A stretch of 64,000 bases of DNA from Siphonodentalium dalli (Eukaryota > Mollusca > Scaphopoda > Gadilida > Siphonodentaliidae): positions 190,098,369-190,162,368 of the forward strand of contig CP136061.1 in assembly GCA_032622095.1 (NCBI GenBank). Direction: 5' to 3'. The notes under the pieces were generated by a model that saw only the letters and a program-made list of their open reading frames with translations, did no database searches and was not told the DNA's origin. Both the position numbers and the translations under genes were made by a program. Below, piece after piece: positions 1-10,889 of this stretch. The number at the start of each line of letters is the position of its first letter. Within the stretch, counting starts at the first letter, position 1.

Positions 1-2
1 CT

Positions 3-788
3 GATCTCGAAACGAAAGTGATGCGAAATGAGCTTATATTCACTGGCATTGCTGAGAATGAATTTGACACCACGAAGGAGGCACTGACCCACTTCATACA
101 AAATACTTTGAAACTGAGATGGGAAATGAAGTTTCATTCTGTGAGAAGGATTGGAAAAAACAACGATCTCACCAAATCTCCGAGATCAATTCTTGCAAAA
201 TTCTTTCTTCAGAGCGACAGGGACGCAGTTAAGATGGAAAGTGGTTCGCTACGAGGGACCCATTTCTATATAAATGAAAACCACCCAAAAGCTGTAAATA
301 CATACAGACAGGAAATCTTAAAATCCATTGCACAGAAAGCACGTAACGATGGACAGAAAGCAGCCATCTCGGGTGACCGTCTGTATATTGACAACAAACT
401 GTTTAACCCTGAACATCAACCCCCTTACAGATGTGCAAAACCTGAAGGAAGGATGCGAGCATTTGGAGGGACTCACAACCAACGCACTTTTCGTGGCAGA
501 CGCAGAGGATCGACAAGAGGTCGTGGTTATGGAAAGGACAATTACCAGCAGAGGAATGAATTGTACTCCACATTTCACTCACCAGACAGAGCAGGTCAAA
601 CCTTCAGTGGACATAACCAAACTTTTAAAATGCCTTCACCCACAAGACCACCCCTTCTTTCCATAGAAAATCCCCAGCCCCACCCCCTCTCAACCAGTCT
701 GACCCCCCTCGACGACCCACACCAACTCCCCCGCGGACAGCCCAAGCACCCCCGCCAGCGGCCAGTCCCACCACTCAGCCTTCACTAG
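3..788 (+). CDS. LINE-D ORF1 protein, N-terminus outside window
   Basis: The frame is open at the left edge and reads DLETKVMRNELIFTGIAE, closely matching the LINE-E ORF1 (IDLETRSMKYNLIFSGIAE). This is therefore the C-terminal two thirds of an L1-like ORF1 protein. The LIFTGI and ILAKF strands look like an RRM-type RNA-binding fold, followed by a C-terminal domain (YRQEILKSIAQKAR ... ISGDRLYIDNKLF). From about residue 165 the protein becomes rich in Arg and Gly (RGRRRGSTRGRGYG), an RGG-box-like tail, and then rich in Pro and Ser up to the stop. By family knowledge it would coat the element RNA as a nucleic-acid chaperone. No break is visible inside this part. The real start codon is not in the window. 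Confidence 0.75.
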   Translation, partial: DLETKVMRNELIFTGIAENEFDTTKEALTHFIQNTLKLRWEMKFHSVRRIGKNNDLTKSPRSILAKFFLQSDRDAVKMESGSLRGTHFYINENHPKAVNTYRQEILKSIAQKARNDGQKAAISGDRLYIDNKLFNPEHQPPYRCAKPEGRMRAFGGTHNQRTFRGRRRGSTRGRGYGKDNYQQRNELYSTFHSPDRAGQTFSGHNQTFKMPSPTRPPLLSIENPQPHPLSTSLTPLDDPHQLPRGQPKHPRQRPVPPLSLH

Positions 789-937
789 GGATACCAGCCC
801 CGGCACAGACTGCACCCAGTGGCAGCCCTCTGCTCCAAAGCCACGAAACGTCAATGCACAATGCAGTGCAACCCATGGATTTACAGCAGCAGGCAGCCAA
901 GGGCTAGGAATGCCCGGGAGGGTTCCAACTAAAGATT

Positions 938-3900
938 ATGTCACTGAATGTATGTGGGCTATCATCTAGATTAGAAGACCCCGAGTTCTCAGAATTTATT
1001 AACGAGTTTGACATTTTAATGTTTCAAGAAACAAATACTGATGATATAGACGCAACGTCGATCTGCATTGAAATTTTTCATATCCTTGGTTTCAAAAACA
1101 GGAAAAAAAATTCGAAAATCCGTTCAGGTGGACTATGTATCGCTGTTAAGCATATTCACAAAAATAATTTCAAAATTATCAATGATGATTGTAAAACAAT
1201 ATTATGGTGCCTCTTTCAGGAAGGAAAAGGAAATACTTACGCTATTGGAAGTGTTTACATCCCTTGTGAAACATCAAAATTCTTTAACGAAAATACATTT
1301 GACAATACCCAAATTTCAATATTAGATAAACTTGTATCATACGATAACGTGCTGATAGCTGGAGACTTCAACTCCAGAACGGGCTCCCTAGATGATAGTG
1401 CACTTGCTGAGCGGTTAATCCGCATACACTCAATTAAAAGCGTACAGAAAAAGCGATTCAATCCTGATATCAAGGTAAACGGCTCAGGGGCTAAACTTAT
1501 GCATATATGCCATGAAAATGACTTGCTCATTTTGAATGGTAGAAAACAAGATATCAAACACAACGGTGGTTATACAACAAGGAACAACAGTGTCATTGAC
1601 TATATATGCAATATGTAACCCAAAGCTTACCGATAACATCGAATTATTTCTCGTAGAACCGTTTAATGAATTATTATCCGATGTTCACTCACCACTAATT
1701 CTCTCACTCAAGATAATCCCTCAGAATAAAACTAGAACGACGGTCACGGTCATAAATCCTGCTCCCGTTAACCGACAGGCACATAATCCGACGAAGTGTG
1801 TCGTGACCCGGAATTGGGATAAACCTAAAATAGCTGCATTCACGCGTGCGATTGAGGCGATCAAAACTGATGAATTAATATCACTTGAAAATGATTTAAC
1901 AAATCCCGACCCAGAAACAGGCATAAATGCGGCATATGAGAAGTTAAAATCTATTCTGATGGACGCGACAAACACCACAAACAAACATACAGTGCGGAAG
2001 AATACTAATCCGACAAAATCTGGTAAAGGAGGAAACAGTCAGGTATGCCGTGGTTCTCGTGTGATTGCGTTCATACGAGGACGAACTATAGAGAGGCGCG
2101 AAAAACATTCAAACGCTACCCCTCTGAACACAATAAGGCACGTAAGCTCGAAAATAGACGCTCATATAAATGCACACAGCAAAACAGTAAGCGAACACAT
2201 AAACTTAATCTGAGGAAAAAAATACATAATTTAAAGGGAAAATCAAGCAAAGAATTTTGGAAACTAATCCGGGAACTAGATGGACAAAATTGTAAAAGGC
2301 CCCCACCCCCTGCCCCAGAGTTTCAGAAGTACTATGAATCAGTTGAACGCGACATCGCCGTCGAAATCAGCGGTCAACATACGCATGGGGTCCTAATGAA
2401 CACATACTTACCATCGAATACTATAGATAATTCGCTTCTGAATGCTGAAATATCCCTTAACGAAATCGAGTATGCAGCAAAGAGCCTTAGAAATGACAAA
2501 GCATCAGGTTTCGACTCAATACCGAATGAAATGATCAAGCATAGTATAAAGAAATTAGGATACTTCTATAAGAAACTGTTCAATACAATATTAGAAACAA
2601 GCTGTATCCCAAATGACTGGGCGATTGGTATGATCCGACCCATCTATAAGAAAGATGACCCTGATAAACCTGAAAATTACAGGAAAATCACACTTCTATG
2701 CACGATGTCAAAACTGTTCACGAGTATCATTTGCAATCGCATAAATAGCTTTCTTCAGATTAATAACCTTCAGTCCGAAGCGCAGGCGGGGTTTCGCAAA
2801 GGATACAGTACGATTGATCATATATTCTCCCTACATGCGCTCACCCAGATAATGAAGCTCAATAAGAAAACCCTATTTTGTGCATTCATCGATTTTTCAC
2901 AAGCCTTTGATAGTGTTTGGCGAGAAGGTCTTTGGAGAAAACTTCTACATTTTGGCGTAAATGGAAAAATCCTGAATACTATCAAGAGTATGTACCATAA
3001 TTTAAAGATGTGTGTGGTGACCGATGAGTCATCTGGGTTTTTCTCAAGTCTAATTGGCCTAAAACAAGGTGATTGTCTCTCACCGATACTTTTCGCCATG
3101 TACATCAACGATATCGGGGAATACCTACAAAATTGTTACTGTAGGGGTATAGACATAAGTAAAATCAATGGCCATGAAACAGGGGTATATATGAAGTTAC
3201 TCCTATTAATATACGCTGATGATACAGCCCTAATCTCAGACTCCCATTCCGGTTTACAAAATGCCTTAAATCACTTCGCATCGTACTGTGACACATGGAA
3301 GCTAAGCATCAATGCCTCCAAAACTAAAATCATGGTTCTTGGTAGAAAACCAAAACAAAGAAAATCAATGTCATTCAAAATAAACGATAACGAAATTGAG
3401 ATCGTGGATAGCTTCAAATACTTGGGCACGTGGTTTAGTAAAAACGGATCATTTAGCAGGGAACGAAACATGAGATGTAAAAATGCAAAGAAAGCTATGT
3501 ACGCACTCATAAGTAAAGCCAGACAAAATAACCTCTCCTATGACAGCGTTCTTGAAATTTACGAAAAAGCAATAACTCCCATAATGACATATGGAGCCGA
3601 AGTATGGGGTTTTGAAAACACCACCTGCCTAGAAAAGCTAGAAATCTGGTTTCTTAAATTTGCACTTAACCTGCGCAAAACCACAAATACATGTTTTATT
3701 TATGGGGAGACGGGTATATGCCCAATTAGCCAAAAGATACAACTACGATGTCTAACATATTGGAATAAACTTATGAACATGCAGTGCAATAGACTCCCAC
3801 TTATACTCTATTATGCACTGTATAGCTACCACTGCACAAACAACTGGAGACATGGTTGGATTGACTTTATACGAACAAGCCTAAATAACCTCGGCCTATC

Positions 3901-4417
3901 CATTATTTGGATAGACCAAGCAACTATCAACCCACCATCTTTCAATAGACTCATCAAAGATCGAATACAAGACGCATTTGTACAATCATGGCATGGTGAT
4001 ATAGTAAAATCCAATAAATGTGCCTTCTACAGAATCATCAAGACTGACTTTTCAAAGGAAATATATCTCTCATTAGAAAACCAAACAGTAGTAAGGCGTC
4101 TGATTAAATTTCGTACAAGAAATCATAACTTACCGATCGAATCCGGATCGTGGGCAAAAACAGACTACTCCGATCGAAAATGCACGCTGTGCGACGTTGA
4201 ACTTGGTGATGAATACCATATCATACTCAAATGTGAAAAACTATGCGATTTGAGACGAAAATATCTTAAATCATACTACTACACGCGCCCAAATGCCCAC
4301 AAACTCAATGCCCTCTTCACGTGCACAAATAAAAGAACCCTCACCAATCTTAGTATGTTCATCCGAGACGCCCTCCGCCTAATGGAGCCCCCTGTGGCAC
4401 AACCACGCGAACCTTGA
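938..4417 (+). pseudogene. LINE-D ORF2, endonuclease and reverse transcriptase, frameshifted
   Basis: The ATG at 938 opens MSLNVCGLSS, the usual start of an AP-type endonuclease, with FQET, GDFNSRTG and SVIDYIC motifs. The frame is lost near 1610. The next frame continues with LSDVHSPL, the last endonuclease motif, and is lost near 2045. The third frame starts MPWFSCDC and runs to 4417. It holds the RT domain (SKLFTSII, QAGFRKGYST, FIDFSQAFDSVW, GLKQGDCLSP, YADDTALI near codon 390 of this frame) and a C-terminal finger CTLCDVELGDEYHIILKC (C-x2-C-x8-H-x4-C). The protein would nick target DNA and copy the element RNA at the nick. Two frameshifts make this copy inactive, unless they are sequencing errors. 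Confidence 0.85.
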
Positions 4418-4621
4418 AGCACCAACACCCAACTAAATCACCTAACGTACGCCCATATCCCACCCTTCCCGAACGTGCACATGATTATTGAACTATATAT
4501 ATTGCTTTCAACCGCATTACCATCTATTTGTATATATTGACGTGTATTCATAACTACACTCTGTTATACCGGACACGTCCGGCGATTTGAGATTAAAAAT
4601 TCTGATTCTGATTCTGATTAC

Positions 4622-5260
4622 TATTTCTTTGGCTTTGGGGGTAAAAAATATTTGATTCGAGTCGAGGAACCCATCAAACAAAGCTCAGAGTTATTAGATA
4701 TTGATTTTTGAAATTTGTTATTTACTCGAGATGAGTACTAATAATTGCCTTCAACTGCCGTAATCTGGTCGGGATGTGTACACCAAAATCTATTCAAACA
4801 GACAAGGATGGATAACTCTAAAATCAAGTGGTAATAATAACGCAATTTTGACTGAGTTCTGGGCCAGAAAGAATTCCCGATAATGAAAAATAATAGATTT
4901 CTAAAATCGATATCTAACAAATCTGAGCTTTGATGGGTGACTTCCTCGACTCGAATCAAATATTTTTGACCCCCGAAGCCATTGAAATAGTAATTGAGAG
5001 GAGTTTTATCGGATTGAGTACCTTTAAGCTGGAGTTGTCATTTTATTTTGGAACCCTCAAGAATTGGAATATGGGAATTATAGAGGAGAGATTATACCAG
5101 ACTCTCGCTCTTTTACACTTCAAATCGCATTCGCATTAATATTCAACTGTACCGTACTTTGTCTCTTGCCATAGATAGTAAGTGGTGAAAATTCTAATAT
5201 TTCTTCCGAAAAAAAAATTCTTTATTATTTCATGTTTCTAACTTTCTAGGTGGTGGGTGT
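4622..5260. other. Intergenic DNA, nothing recognised
   Basis: AT-rich sequence. Short open frames exist (for example 4738-4959 minus and 4930-5139 plus) but they lack recognisable motifs and overlap on opposite strands, so I do not call them. Confidence 0.5.
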
Positions 5261-5690
5261 CGAAAAATTATTGATTGATTGATTGGGGTTTATTGTCGCT
5301 TTAGCCACTAAGGCCATATCACGACATTGCCAGTTTTAGTGGTGGAGGAAATCCGCACACTTGCGACTAATCTAACAGTGATTTCAATGGCTGATAAACT
5401 CGTCAACCATGTGCGGCAAACCACCGGCCATCGACGAGTAACTGGCAACTCCACCAGAGTCCACGATGGAAACATGTGGATTTGAACCCTTATCGCCAGC
5501 GCTGGAGGGCGAAACGGCTTGGAGTGGTACCCCTAACCGATTGAGCCCCCGAAAAATTATTGGAAAAAAAACTTGATAAAACAGACAAAAAATTTGGGTC
5601 GAGGGGTTGGTGGGTCCAAAAAACGACCAAAGGTGAAAAAGTATCATACATGTCTGAAATTGTTTTCCGACACCCCCTGCTTAACCGCAG
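5225..5690. repeat. Diverged dispersed repeat, copy 1, split by the SINE
   Basis: The sequence around 5240-5272 and 5563-5690 (GGTGGGT, a CAAAAAA block, a GAAAAA block, CATACATGTCTGAAATTGT, then a C-rich end) recurs in diverged form at 7785-7925. I cannot assign a family. The SINE at 5274-5549 sits inside it. Confidence 0.45.
5274..5549 (-). mobile_element. tRNA-derived SINE with 13-bp target duplication
   Basis: Read on the minus strand the element begins with GGGGCTCAATCGGTTAGGGG (box A-like, plus coordinates 5530-5549). It then has GGGTTCAAATCC (box B, 5478-5489), so it has an internal RNA polymerase III promoter of tRNA type. It ends with an ATTG-repeat tail (plus coordinates about 5274-5286). 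The 13-bp sequence CGAAAAATTATTG is present at 5261-5273 and again at 5550-5562 and is the target-site duplication. The tail resembles the (ATTG)n end of the LINE fragment near 37.0 kb, a possible partner LINE. SINEs encode no protein and borrow a LINE's RT. Confidence 0.85.
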
Positions 5691-5749
5691 AATTATGGAG
5701 AATTGTTTTCAAGATTTAGTCAGAAATACGGTCTGCTTCCATTCATCAT

Positions 5750-6339
5750 CATAGAAAAGCTCTCGGTGGAAGTTCTGCACTGCCAAAAGGCATTTTATTA
5801 TTTTGCAGAAAAGAAAAACTTAAAACAAGAAATATTATCTTGGGAGTATACCTAGAAAATTTTCGTACATCAAATTTTCTAATAATTATTTACAAATTTA
5901 ATTTCTTGTAAAAATATCATTTATAATTATGAGAATAGTTTTCTTAAAGCTTTCTCAGAACTGTTTAAATATTTTTCTCATATTTTCTAATAGTAAGAAT
6001 TTTCTTAAATCCTAGAAAGTCTTTTTTCTAATATCTAGAAAATTGCAAGAGATAATTTCTCAAGCATCAAGAAACAGTTTTCTAGACTAGAAAATTTGGG
6101 AGTATACTTAGAAACTTTTCTTGATCTTATATCTATAAAATAAATTGATTAAATCTAGTATTTATTTCTAATATGCTAAGAAAGGCACTTTCTTACTCTT
6201 TAGACAAACTTAAGAAAAATATTCTAGAAATATAAGAAAATGTGTTTCCAGCAATTTCTAAAATTAAGAAAAGTTTGTGGTCAACTTATAAAATAAATTT
6301 TATCAGAACAAGAAAAAAAGTTTCTTACCCTTGGAAAAA
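5750..6339. repeat. Low-complexity AT-rich stretch with TTTCTT/AAGAAA words
   Basis: The stretch is dominated by TTTCTTA, CTAGAAA and AAGAAAA words. A near-identical phrase (TTGGGAGTATAC followed by YTAGAAA) occurs at about 5839 and 6097, so part is a degraded direct repeat of about 258 bp. No gene is seen. Confidence 0.4.
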
Positions 6340-6690
6340 ACGTCGCACTACCGACGACTCGAATTGAATTCGAGTCGACAAAAGTGCGACGTTTGTTTCA
6401 AATAAATGCGAGTAGACGCACTACCGACGAAGAATGCGTGTGGTCAACACGAATTTAATTGCTGATGCGTCTGAGATCCGTGTTTGAAACAAACGTCGCA
6501 TCACCGTCGAATCGAATTTATATAAAATAAATGCAAACGAGCTGCATAATGCTATGCTAATTAGGGAATTCCAATTGAAACTGGAAAACACCAACGAGTA
6601 TGACGTAATTTGGTGGTATTTGAATTCGAGTCGACGAAAGTGCGACATTTGTTTCAAATTAAATGCGAGTAGACGCACTAAATAAATATT
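6340..6690. repeat. Palindromic (foldback) repeat cluster
   Basis: Positions 6340-6392 form an almost perfect palindrome: ACGTCGCACT at the left end, GAATTC near the centre and AGTGCGACGT at the right end. Pieces of the same sequence (GAATTCGAGTCGAC, GTGCGACRTTTGTTTCAAAT, GCGAGTAGACGCACTA) recur at 6395-6425, 6485-6520 and 6620-6680, and a weaker one at 7715-7735. This looks like nested or decayed copies of a foldback or MITE family. No transposase is seen. Confidence 0.55.
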
Positions 6691-7784
6691 TATTCCGTTT
6701 GGATATACCCGCTACTATGCATGGACGTGTGCAAATTTCACATCAACGATGGGTTGAAATTGTTCTTGTAATTTTATTTTCCATCAATGAATTATTGGGG
6801 AATTTGTTGTTTTTAGACCAACATTTGCATATTTTCCTACTTTTGGTCCAACATTTTGACTGAAATGGCCATGAGTCGGGAAGCCTGTGTCCTGGTCCCT
6901 CGTGACCCCCGTGGCCAGCCAAAAAACTGCTAATTATTTTCCTATCTTTTGTTCAAAATTATGAACTTAAATGGTCATCATTTGGAACTTTTCCAACCTT
7001 CGTGGGGGTGTCAGGTTGGAAATTTCCAACACTTGGAAAGCTTGAGGCCAGTCTAATGCTATAGGTTTTTGTGGTTTTCATGTTCAAACTTTTCAGCGTG
7101 CCCAACTATGATCGGATTTTCAGGTTCAGATCTCTAATTTGTCTTCTACTGGCAGAACCATGGTCCGCCCAGTGCATGATCACAAGTCTACTGATCCATT
7201 CAGAATAGGCTATCATCCAGGCATGTGAAGGAACAGCCAAGCGGGGTGCAAATTGAATTGTTATCCCCCCCCCCCCAACGGAGACCCTCCAGCTATACGT
7301 CCCTGTCCGCCATGTTTATTTTACCACGTGGTTTTAGATAGGCATACTGACGCAATATAGTGTTATACTGCGTTGACATCAACTTGCTATTTAATTGTTA
7401 AAAAGGTACAACATTTTCGTATAAAAATAAACTGTACCTGATTCTTTCAGACAAATTCAGAACAAAATACCACCTAAAGAATCATGTCCGACCTAAAATA
7501 TGTGTCAAATACCTACGAAATAGCGATATAAAACCAATAATGTCCACTCCTCAGAATATTAACCTTACTTTCGTCGCTTGGAAGTCAAAACCCACATTTT
7601 CTCACTAAATTTTACGTTTCAGAATTGATATATAACTTCATATTTTAGCCGTTTTGACCAAAACCCTCATGAACGCTTTATGCCATTTTAAGAAATCATT
7701 TAGATTAGTCTTGACTTAAATGCGACGTTTGTTTCAACAGACGAATTATGAATTAAACTCGAGTTTAATCTCAATCTCGAATGG
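6691..7784. other. Intergenic DNA, nothing recognised
   Basis: Apart from a poly(C) run near 7266-7278 and a short echo of the foldback sequence near 7720, I see no gene, RNA or clear repeat here. Confidence 0.5.
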
Positions 7785-7925
7785 GGGGTGGGTGTCAAAA
7801 AATGGTCGAAAAAAACTGCCGAAAACGGAAAAAAAATTGGCGGTGGGGGTGGGTGGGTACAAAAAATGATCGAAAGGGAAAAAATGCCATACGTGCCTGA
7901 ATTTTTTTTCCGACCCCCCCCCCTG
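7785..7925. repeat. Diverged dispersed repeat, copy 2
   Basis: This is a G-rich then A-rich then C-rich block that matches the repeat at 5225-5690 in order and wording (GGTGGGTAC, AAAAAATGATCGAAAG, CATACGTGCCTGAA, poly(C)). Confidence 0.4.
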
Positions 7926-8914
7926 GTGTAATCTTAATTATTCGTCAATGGCCATCCTAAAAAGTCGTGAAAATTGGAAATAAGACTATGTTGCCATTAG
8001 CTCTACCGATTCTTTTATACGGCTGTGAGGTATGGGGTATGGGTGATAACTCTGTGATTGGACGCGTACATCTTATATTCTGCAAACTGATTTTACATCT
8101 GAAACCCTCAACGCCCAGTTATATGGCGTATGGGGAATTGGGAAGACAACCACTACATGTGAAAATCAAATTTCGAATAGTGAAATTCTGGATGAAATTA
8201 GTAATAGGTAAATGTAACCGATTGAGCAGTCATTTATACGATTTAATGTATTCTCTTTCAGATGAAAAAATATATGCATTTTTAGCAATTTTAGACAATA
8301 CTGGTTTATCATATATATGGTTATGCCAAATGAGAATCCACGTAGAATCCACGTTGAAGCGAAAGTCGAGCGACCAATTTAAACGATGGAATCATCGTCA
8401 AAGGGTCGTGCTTATAAACTTATAAAAGATAAATTTATAATGGAAAATTATCTAGGTTCATTGAACCACAAAGATATTTATATATTAGCAAGGTTTAGAA
8501 CCGCGAATCATTTCCTGCCAGTGGAAATTGGTCGTTGGAACAACACATCGTGCGTTAATCGGAAATGCACTTTTTGTACAAAGAAAGTAATTGGGAATGA
8601 ATACCATGTTATGTTTGAATGCGAGTTTTTTGCCCGCGAAAGACATCTATATTTACCAAAATCTGATGTCAGAAATCACAATGAAAATAAATTCAAAATT
8701 CTGTTAGCTAATAGTTAGACGCATATTATGAGAAAGTTATGTAAGTTTATCAAACTTATTTATGAAACTGCAAATTCTCTCCTGGATAACTTACTCATTA
8801 CACGCCGCATCAGTTTCTTTTCTATTTCAAAATGATTGTTGCGTACTGACCGTTATACTTATAATTCCACATATTCTAGTACCATTACATGTATATAACA
8901 CCTATGTATGTACA

Positions 8915-9422
8915 GGCCATGCGCACGGGTGTAGATATCAAACAATATGTGACCCTCCGTAGGATAGGGTATCATATAATATGTGATCCTCGTCTCAGGA
9001 GTCACTCGTGACTCAATGAAGGCAGGATCATATATCAAAATGAGAGGATATAGTGATCCCATGAAAAGGGGATCACCATATCCTCTCATTTTGATATGTG
9101 ATCCTAAAATAAGAAAATATTTTTATTAACTAAATAACGGAGATATTTGAAGAAGTGTTTTTGACGAAATAACGGAAATATTTGAAGAAGTGTTTTAAAG
9201 ATCGTATAGAAGAATTTGACTTATATTTCACCAGAGTTGATCTATTGTGGTGTTGTAATTTCTCATACACATCGCCGTTATTTAGTAAAGGGACATTCTT
9301 TATAGAGTTATTACCCTTCATATAAAATCAATAAAAACAGATAAAGATCGCATATCAAAGCCTATGTTATCCTCCGTAGGATCAGATATCGTTTGTAGTC
9401 TACACTCGTGCGCATTAGGTGG
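8915..9422. mobile_element. Non-autonomous hAT-like MITE with 8-bp target duplication
   Basis: The ends are inverted repeats of about 50 bp. The left end starts GGCCATGCGCACGGGTGTAG and the reverse complement of the right end reads CCACCTAATGCGCACGAGTG, with further matching to CCTCCGTAGGAT. The 8-bp sequence TATGTACA flanks it at 8907-8914 and 9423-9430. The uninterrupted target TATGTATGTACAATGG can be seen in the LINE-A copies at about 13556 and 18966. The 8-bp duplication points to hAT-type mobilisation. No transposase is encoded. Short frames inside are shadows. Confidence 0.8.
9027..9105. repeat. Long hairpin inside the MITE
   Basis: Arms of about 36 bp (GGATCATATATCAAAATGAG on the left, CTCATTTTGATATGTGATCC on the right) surround a loop near ATGAAAA. 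The whole MITE can therefore fold into a nested double foldback. Confidence 0.8.
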
Positions 9423-9451
9423 TATGTACAATGGTGAATGAATAAAGACTT

Positions 9452-9980
9452 CTTCTTGCCACTTTGGGTGTGGAAAACCAGTGGGTTGGATGGTAATGTT
9501 TTTTTTATTGAATCTTCATTATTTGTCAACGGCCACCCTACAATGCAGTTTATTTTGTGAAAATCGGACAGGAAATGCGATTTGGGGCATTTCGCCACCT
9601 TGGGGCGGTATCGTATGGAAATACGCCAGGGGTCGGGTGGTAAATGTTTCCCCTACAATGTCGTTATTTCATGAAAATCGGACCAGAAATGAGATTTTGG
9701 GCATTGGGTTGTAGGGTATATATGAAAACCCAGTGGGTTGGGACGTAATTGTTTTTGGAAGGAAACTTAATTATTCATTAACAGCCACCCTGCCATGTCG
9801 TTTATTTCGTGAAAAGCAGACCAAAAAAATGCGATTTTGGGCAATTTTGCCACTTCGGGTGGTAGGGTATGGAAATCAAGTGAGTTGGTGGTAAATTCTT
9901 GGGTGGAATCTTAATTATTCGTCAACGGCTAATATGCACAATACAGATTGCATGTTTCGTGAAGTTTGGATCGGAATTTA
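9452..9980. repeat. Diverged tandem repeat, about 3.5 copies
   Basis: The phrases CCAGTGGGTTGG, GTCAACGGCCACCCTACAAT, TTTCGTGAAAATCGGACC, ATGCGATTTTGGGCA and CGCCACCTTGGG recur in the same order three to four times. The spacing is roughly 130-170 bp with substitutions and small gaps. No coding sequence is supported. Confidence 0.6.
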
Positions 9981-10237
9981 TTGTCGAATGTCCAATAAGG
10001 AGTAAGTAACTGATCACGTAACCCGTGTGGGAGATATATACTGGCGAACTTATTTACCTGATAATGAATTCGTCTATAATATGAAGGTAAGGATTCTATC
10101 ATGTACATACACTAAGATATATATTCGACAAACAGACACAGAAGCACACCCGTGTGTTACTGCTCGTTAATTTATGGCACAATTAGCGACAGCGTAAAGC
10201 CCAATATGATCGCACTCAGGACATCGCATCAGGTTTT
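9981..10237 (-). other. 3' flank of the first minus-strand homeobox locus
   Basis: From about 10130 the sequence (CAGAAGCACACCCGTGTGTT, GATCGCACTCAGGACATCGC) matches 48836-48920, the 3' flank of the intact minus homeobox gene. This shows that the left end of the tandem array is the original downstream side of the first minus gene. Left of about 10080 I recognise nothing. Confidence 0.65.
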
Positions 10238-10610
10238 GTAATTGTATCATTTACTAGCATCTATTAATATATGTTCACTTTTCTTGTCAAATGCATAATA
10301 TTCATCACTATTTGAGATAATTCTAGAAAAAATGTCACAGTGTCATATAGTTTATTTAACTTCATACAGTATATACTTTTAACAGATAACACAACGGCTA
10401 TAACAATACAAAGAAACAAACAAACGAAAACATTGTTCAACAAAGAAGCGTGCATCAGCAATGACGTCAATGTTAAGTGTGTTTTGCGAAGGGTCTTCAG
10501 ACACTTCCGCCTCAACCGACATATATACCATAAAACACATCATGGTAACACTTTTACGACAAACTTTGTTTCTATTGTTTTGAGGTAGGCAAAATAACAA
10601 AGTTCAGTTC

Positions 10611-10889
10611 TTAACAGTAAGGTGGTAGCATATAGGGATACAGCATCTGTGGTCTTGGTGTCAAGGAAACTGGCGACACAACTGGTCCATTCTGGAAGAC
10701 TTGGAGGGCACTCTGTGAGTAAGGCAAGAATGGTGTAGGAACTGTAGCAGAAATCTGATATTGAGACATGTAATCCAACGGAGACAACATCGGCTGCACA
10801 AGCGGAAACTGACAGGAGGCAGGTGACGTCGAGTTGTTTGTTGCATGCCGGGAAGACTTTGTACGTGCTCGCTTGTTCTGGAACCAGAT
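10611..10889 (-). pseudogene. Orphan homeobox terminal exon, copy A (splice acceptor lost)
   Basis: The exon encodes IWFQNKRARTKSSRHATN, the end of a homeodomain recognition helix, then a Pro/Ser/Tyr-rich tail ending YMLPPYC. It has the same 279-nt length as in the intact gene at 49290-49568. The base pair before the exon reads AT (ATTTTCAT|ATCTGG) where the intact gene and copy C have AG, so the normal acceptor is gone. No homeobox first half lies next to it. It is a by-product of the tandem duplication and probably not expressed as protein. Confidence 0.85.

Larger units (their letters stand above)
1..4621 (+). mobile_element. LINE-D non-LTR retrotransposon, cut by window start
   Basis: The element carries an ORF1 RNA-binding protein, then an endonuclease/reverse transcriptase ORF2, then a short 3' UTR. 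The UTR contains a small hairpin with GC-rich arms near 4569-4582 and ends in a CTGATT-type repeat at about 4600-4620, a usual tail for LINEs without poly(A). The 5' end lies outside the window. ORF2 is broken by frameshifts, so this copy looks immobile. LINE-A and LINE-E below share the same architecture (KPWF-type linker after EN, YADD RT, C-terminal Cys/His finger) and are related families. Confidence 0.85.
7970..9450 (+). pseudogene. LINE-A 3' fragment (RT C-terminus), interrupted by a MITE
   Basis: From about 7990 the translation (PILLYGCEVWGMGDNS ... LKPSTPSYMAYGELGRQPLHV) matches the region after the RT domain of the LINE-A copies at 11.0 and 16.4 kb. The frame breaks near 8330-8390. 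It continues at 8386-8718 with the finger CTFCTKKVIGNEYHVMFEC and stops at LLANS. The 3' UTR then runs to about 8914, is interrupted by the element at 8915-9422, and ends with TATGTACAATGGTGAATG and AATAAAG at 9423-9450. This is a 5'-truncated, decayed copy more diverged than the array copies. It lacks the 2-nt frameshift seen in them at KGRAY. Confidence 0.8.

Noticed and set aside
10264-10588. Small frames repeated at 10.3, 15.7 and 22.9 kb on both strands
   Set aside because: They lie in the 3' UTR of the homeobox terminal exons, and repetition is due to the tandem array.
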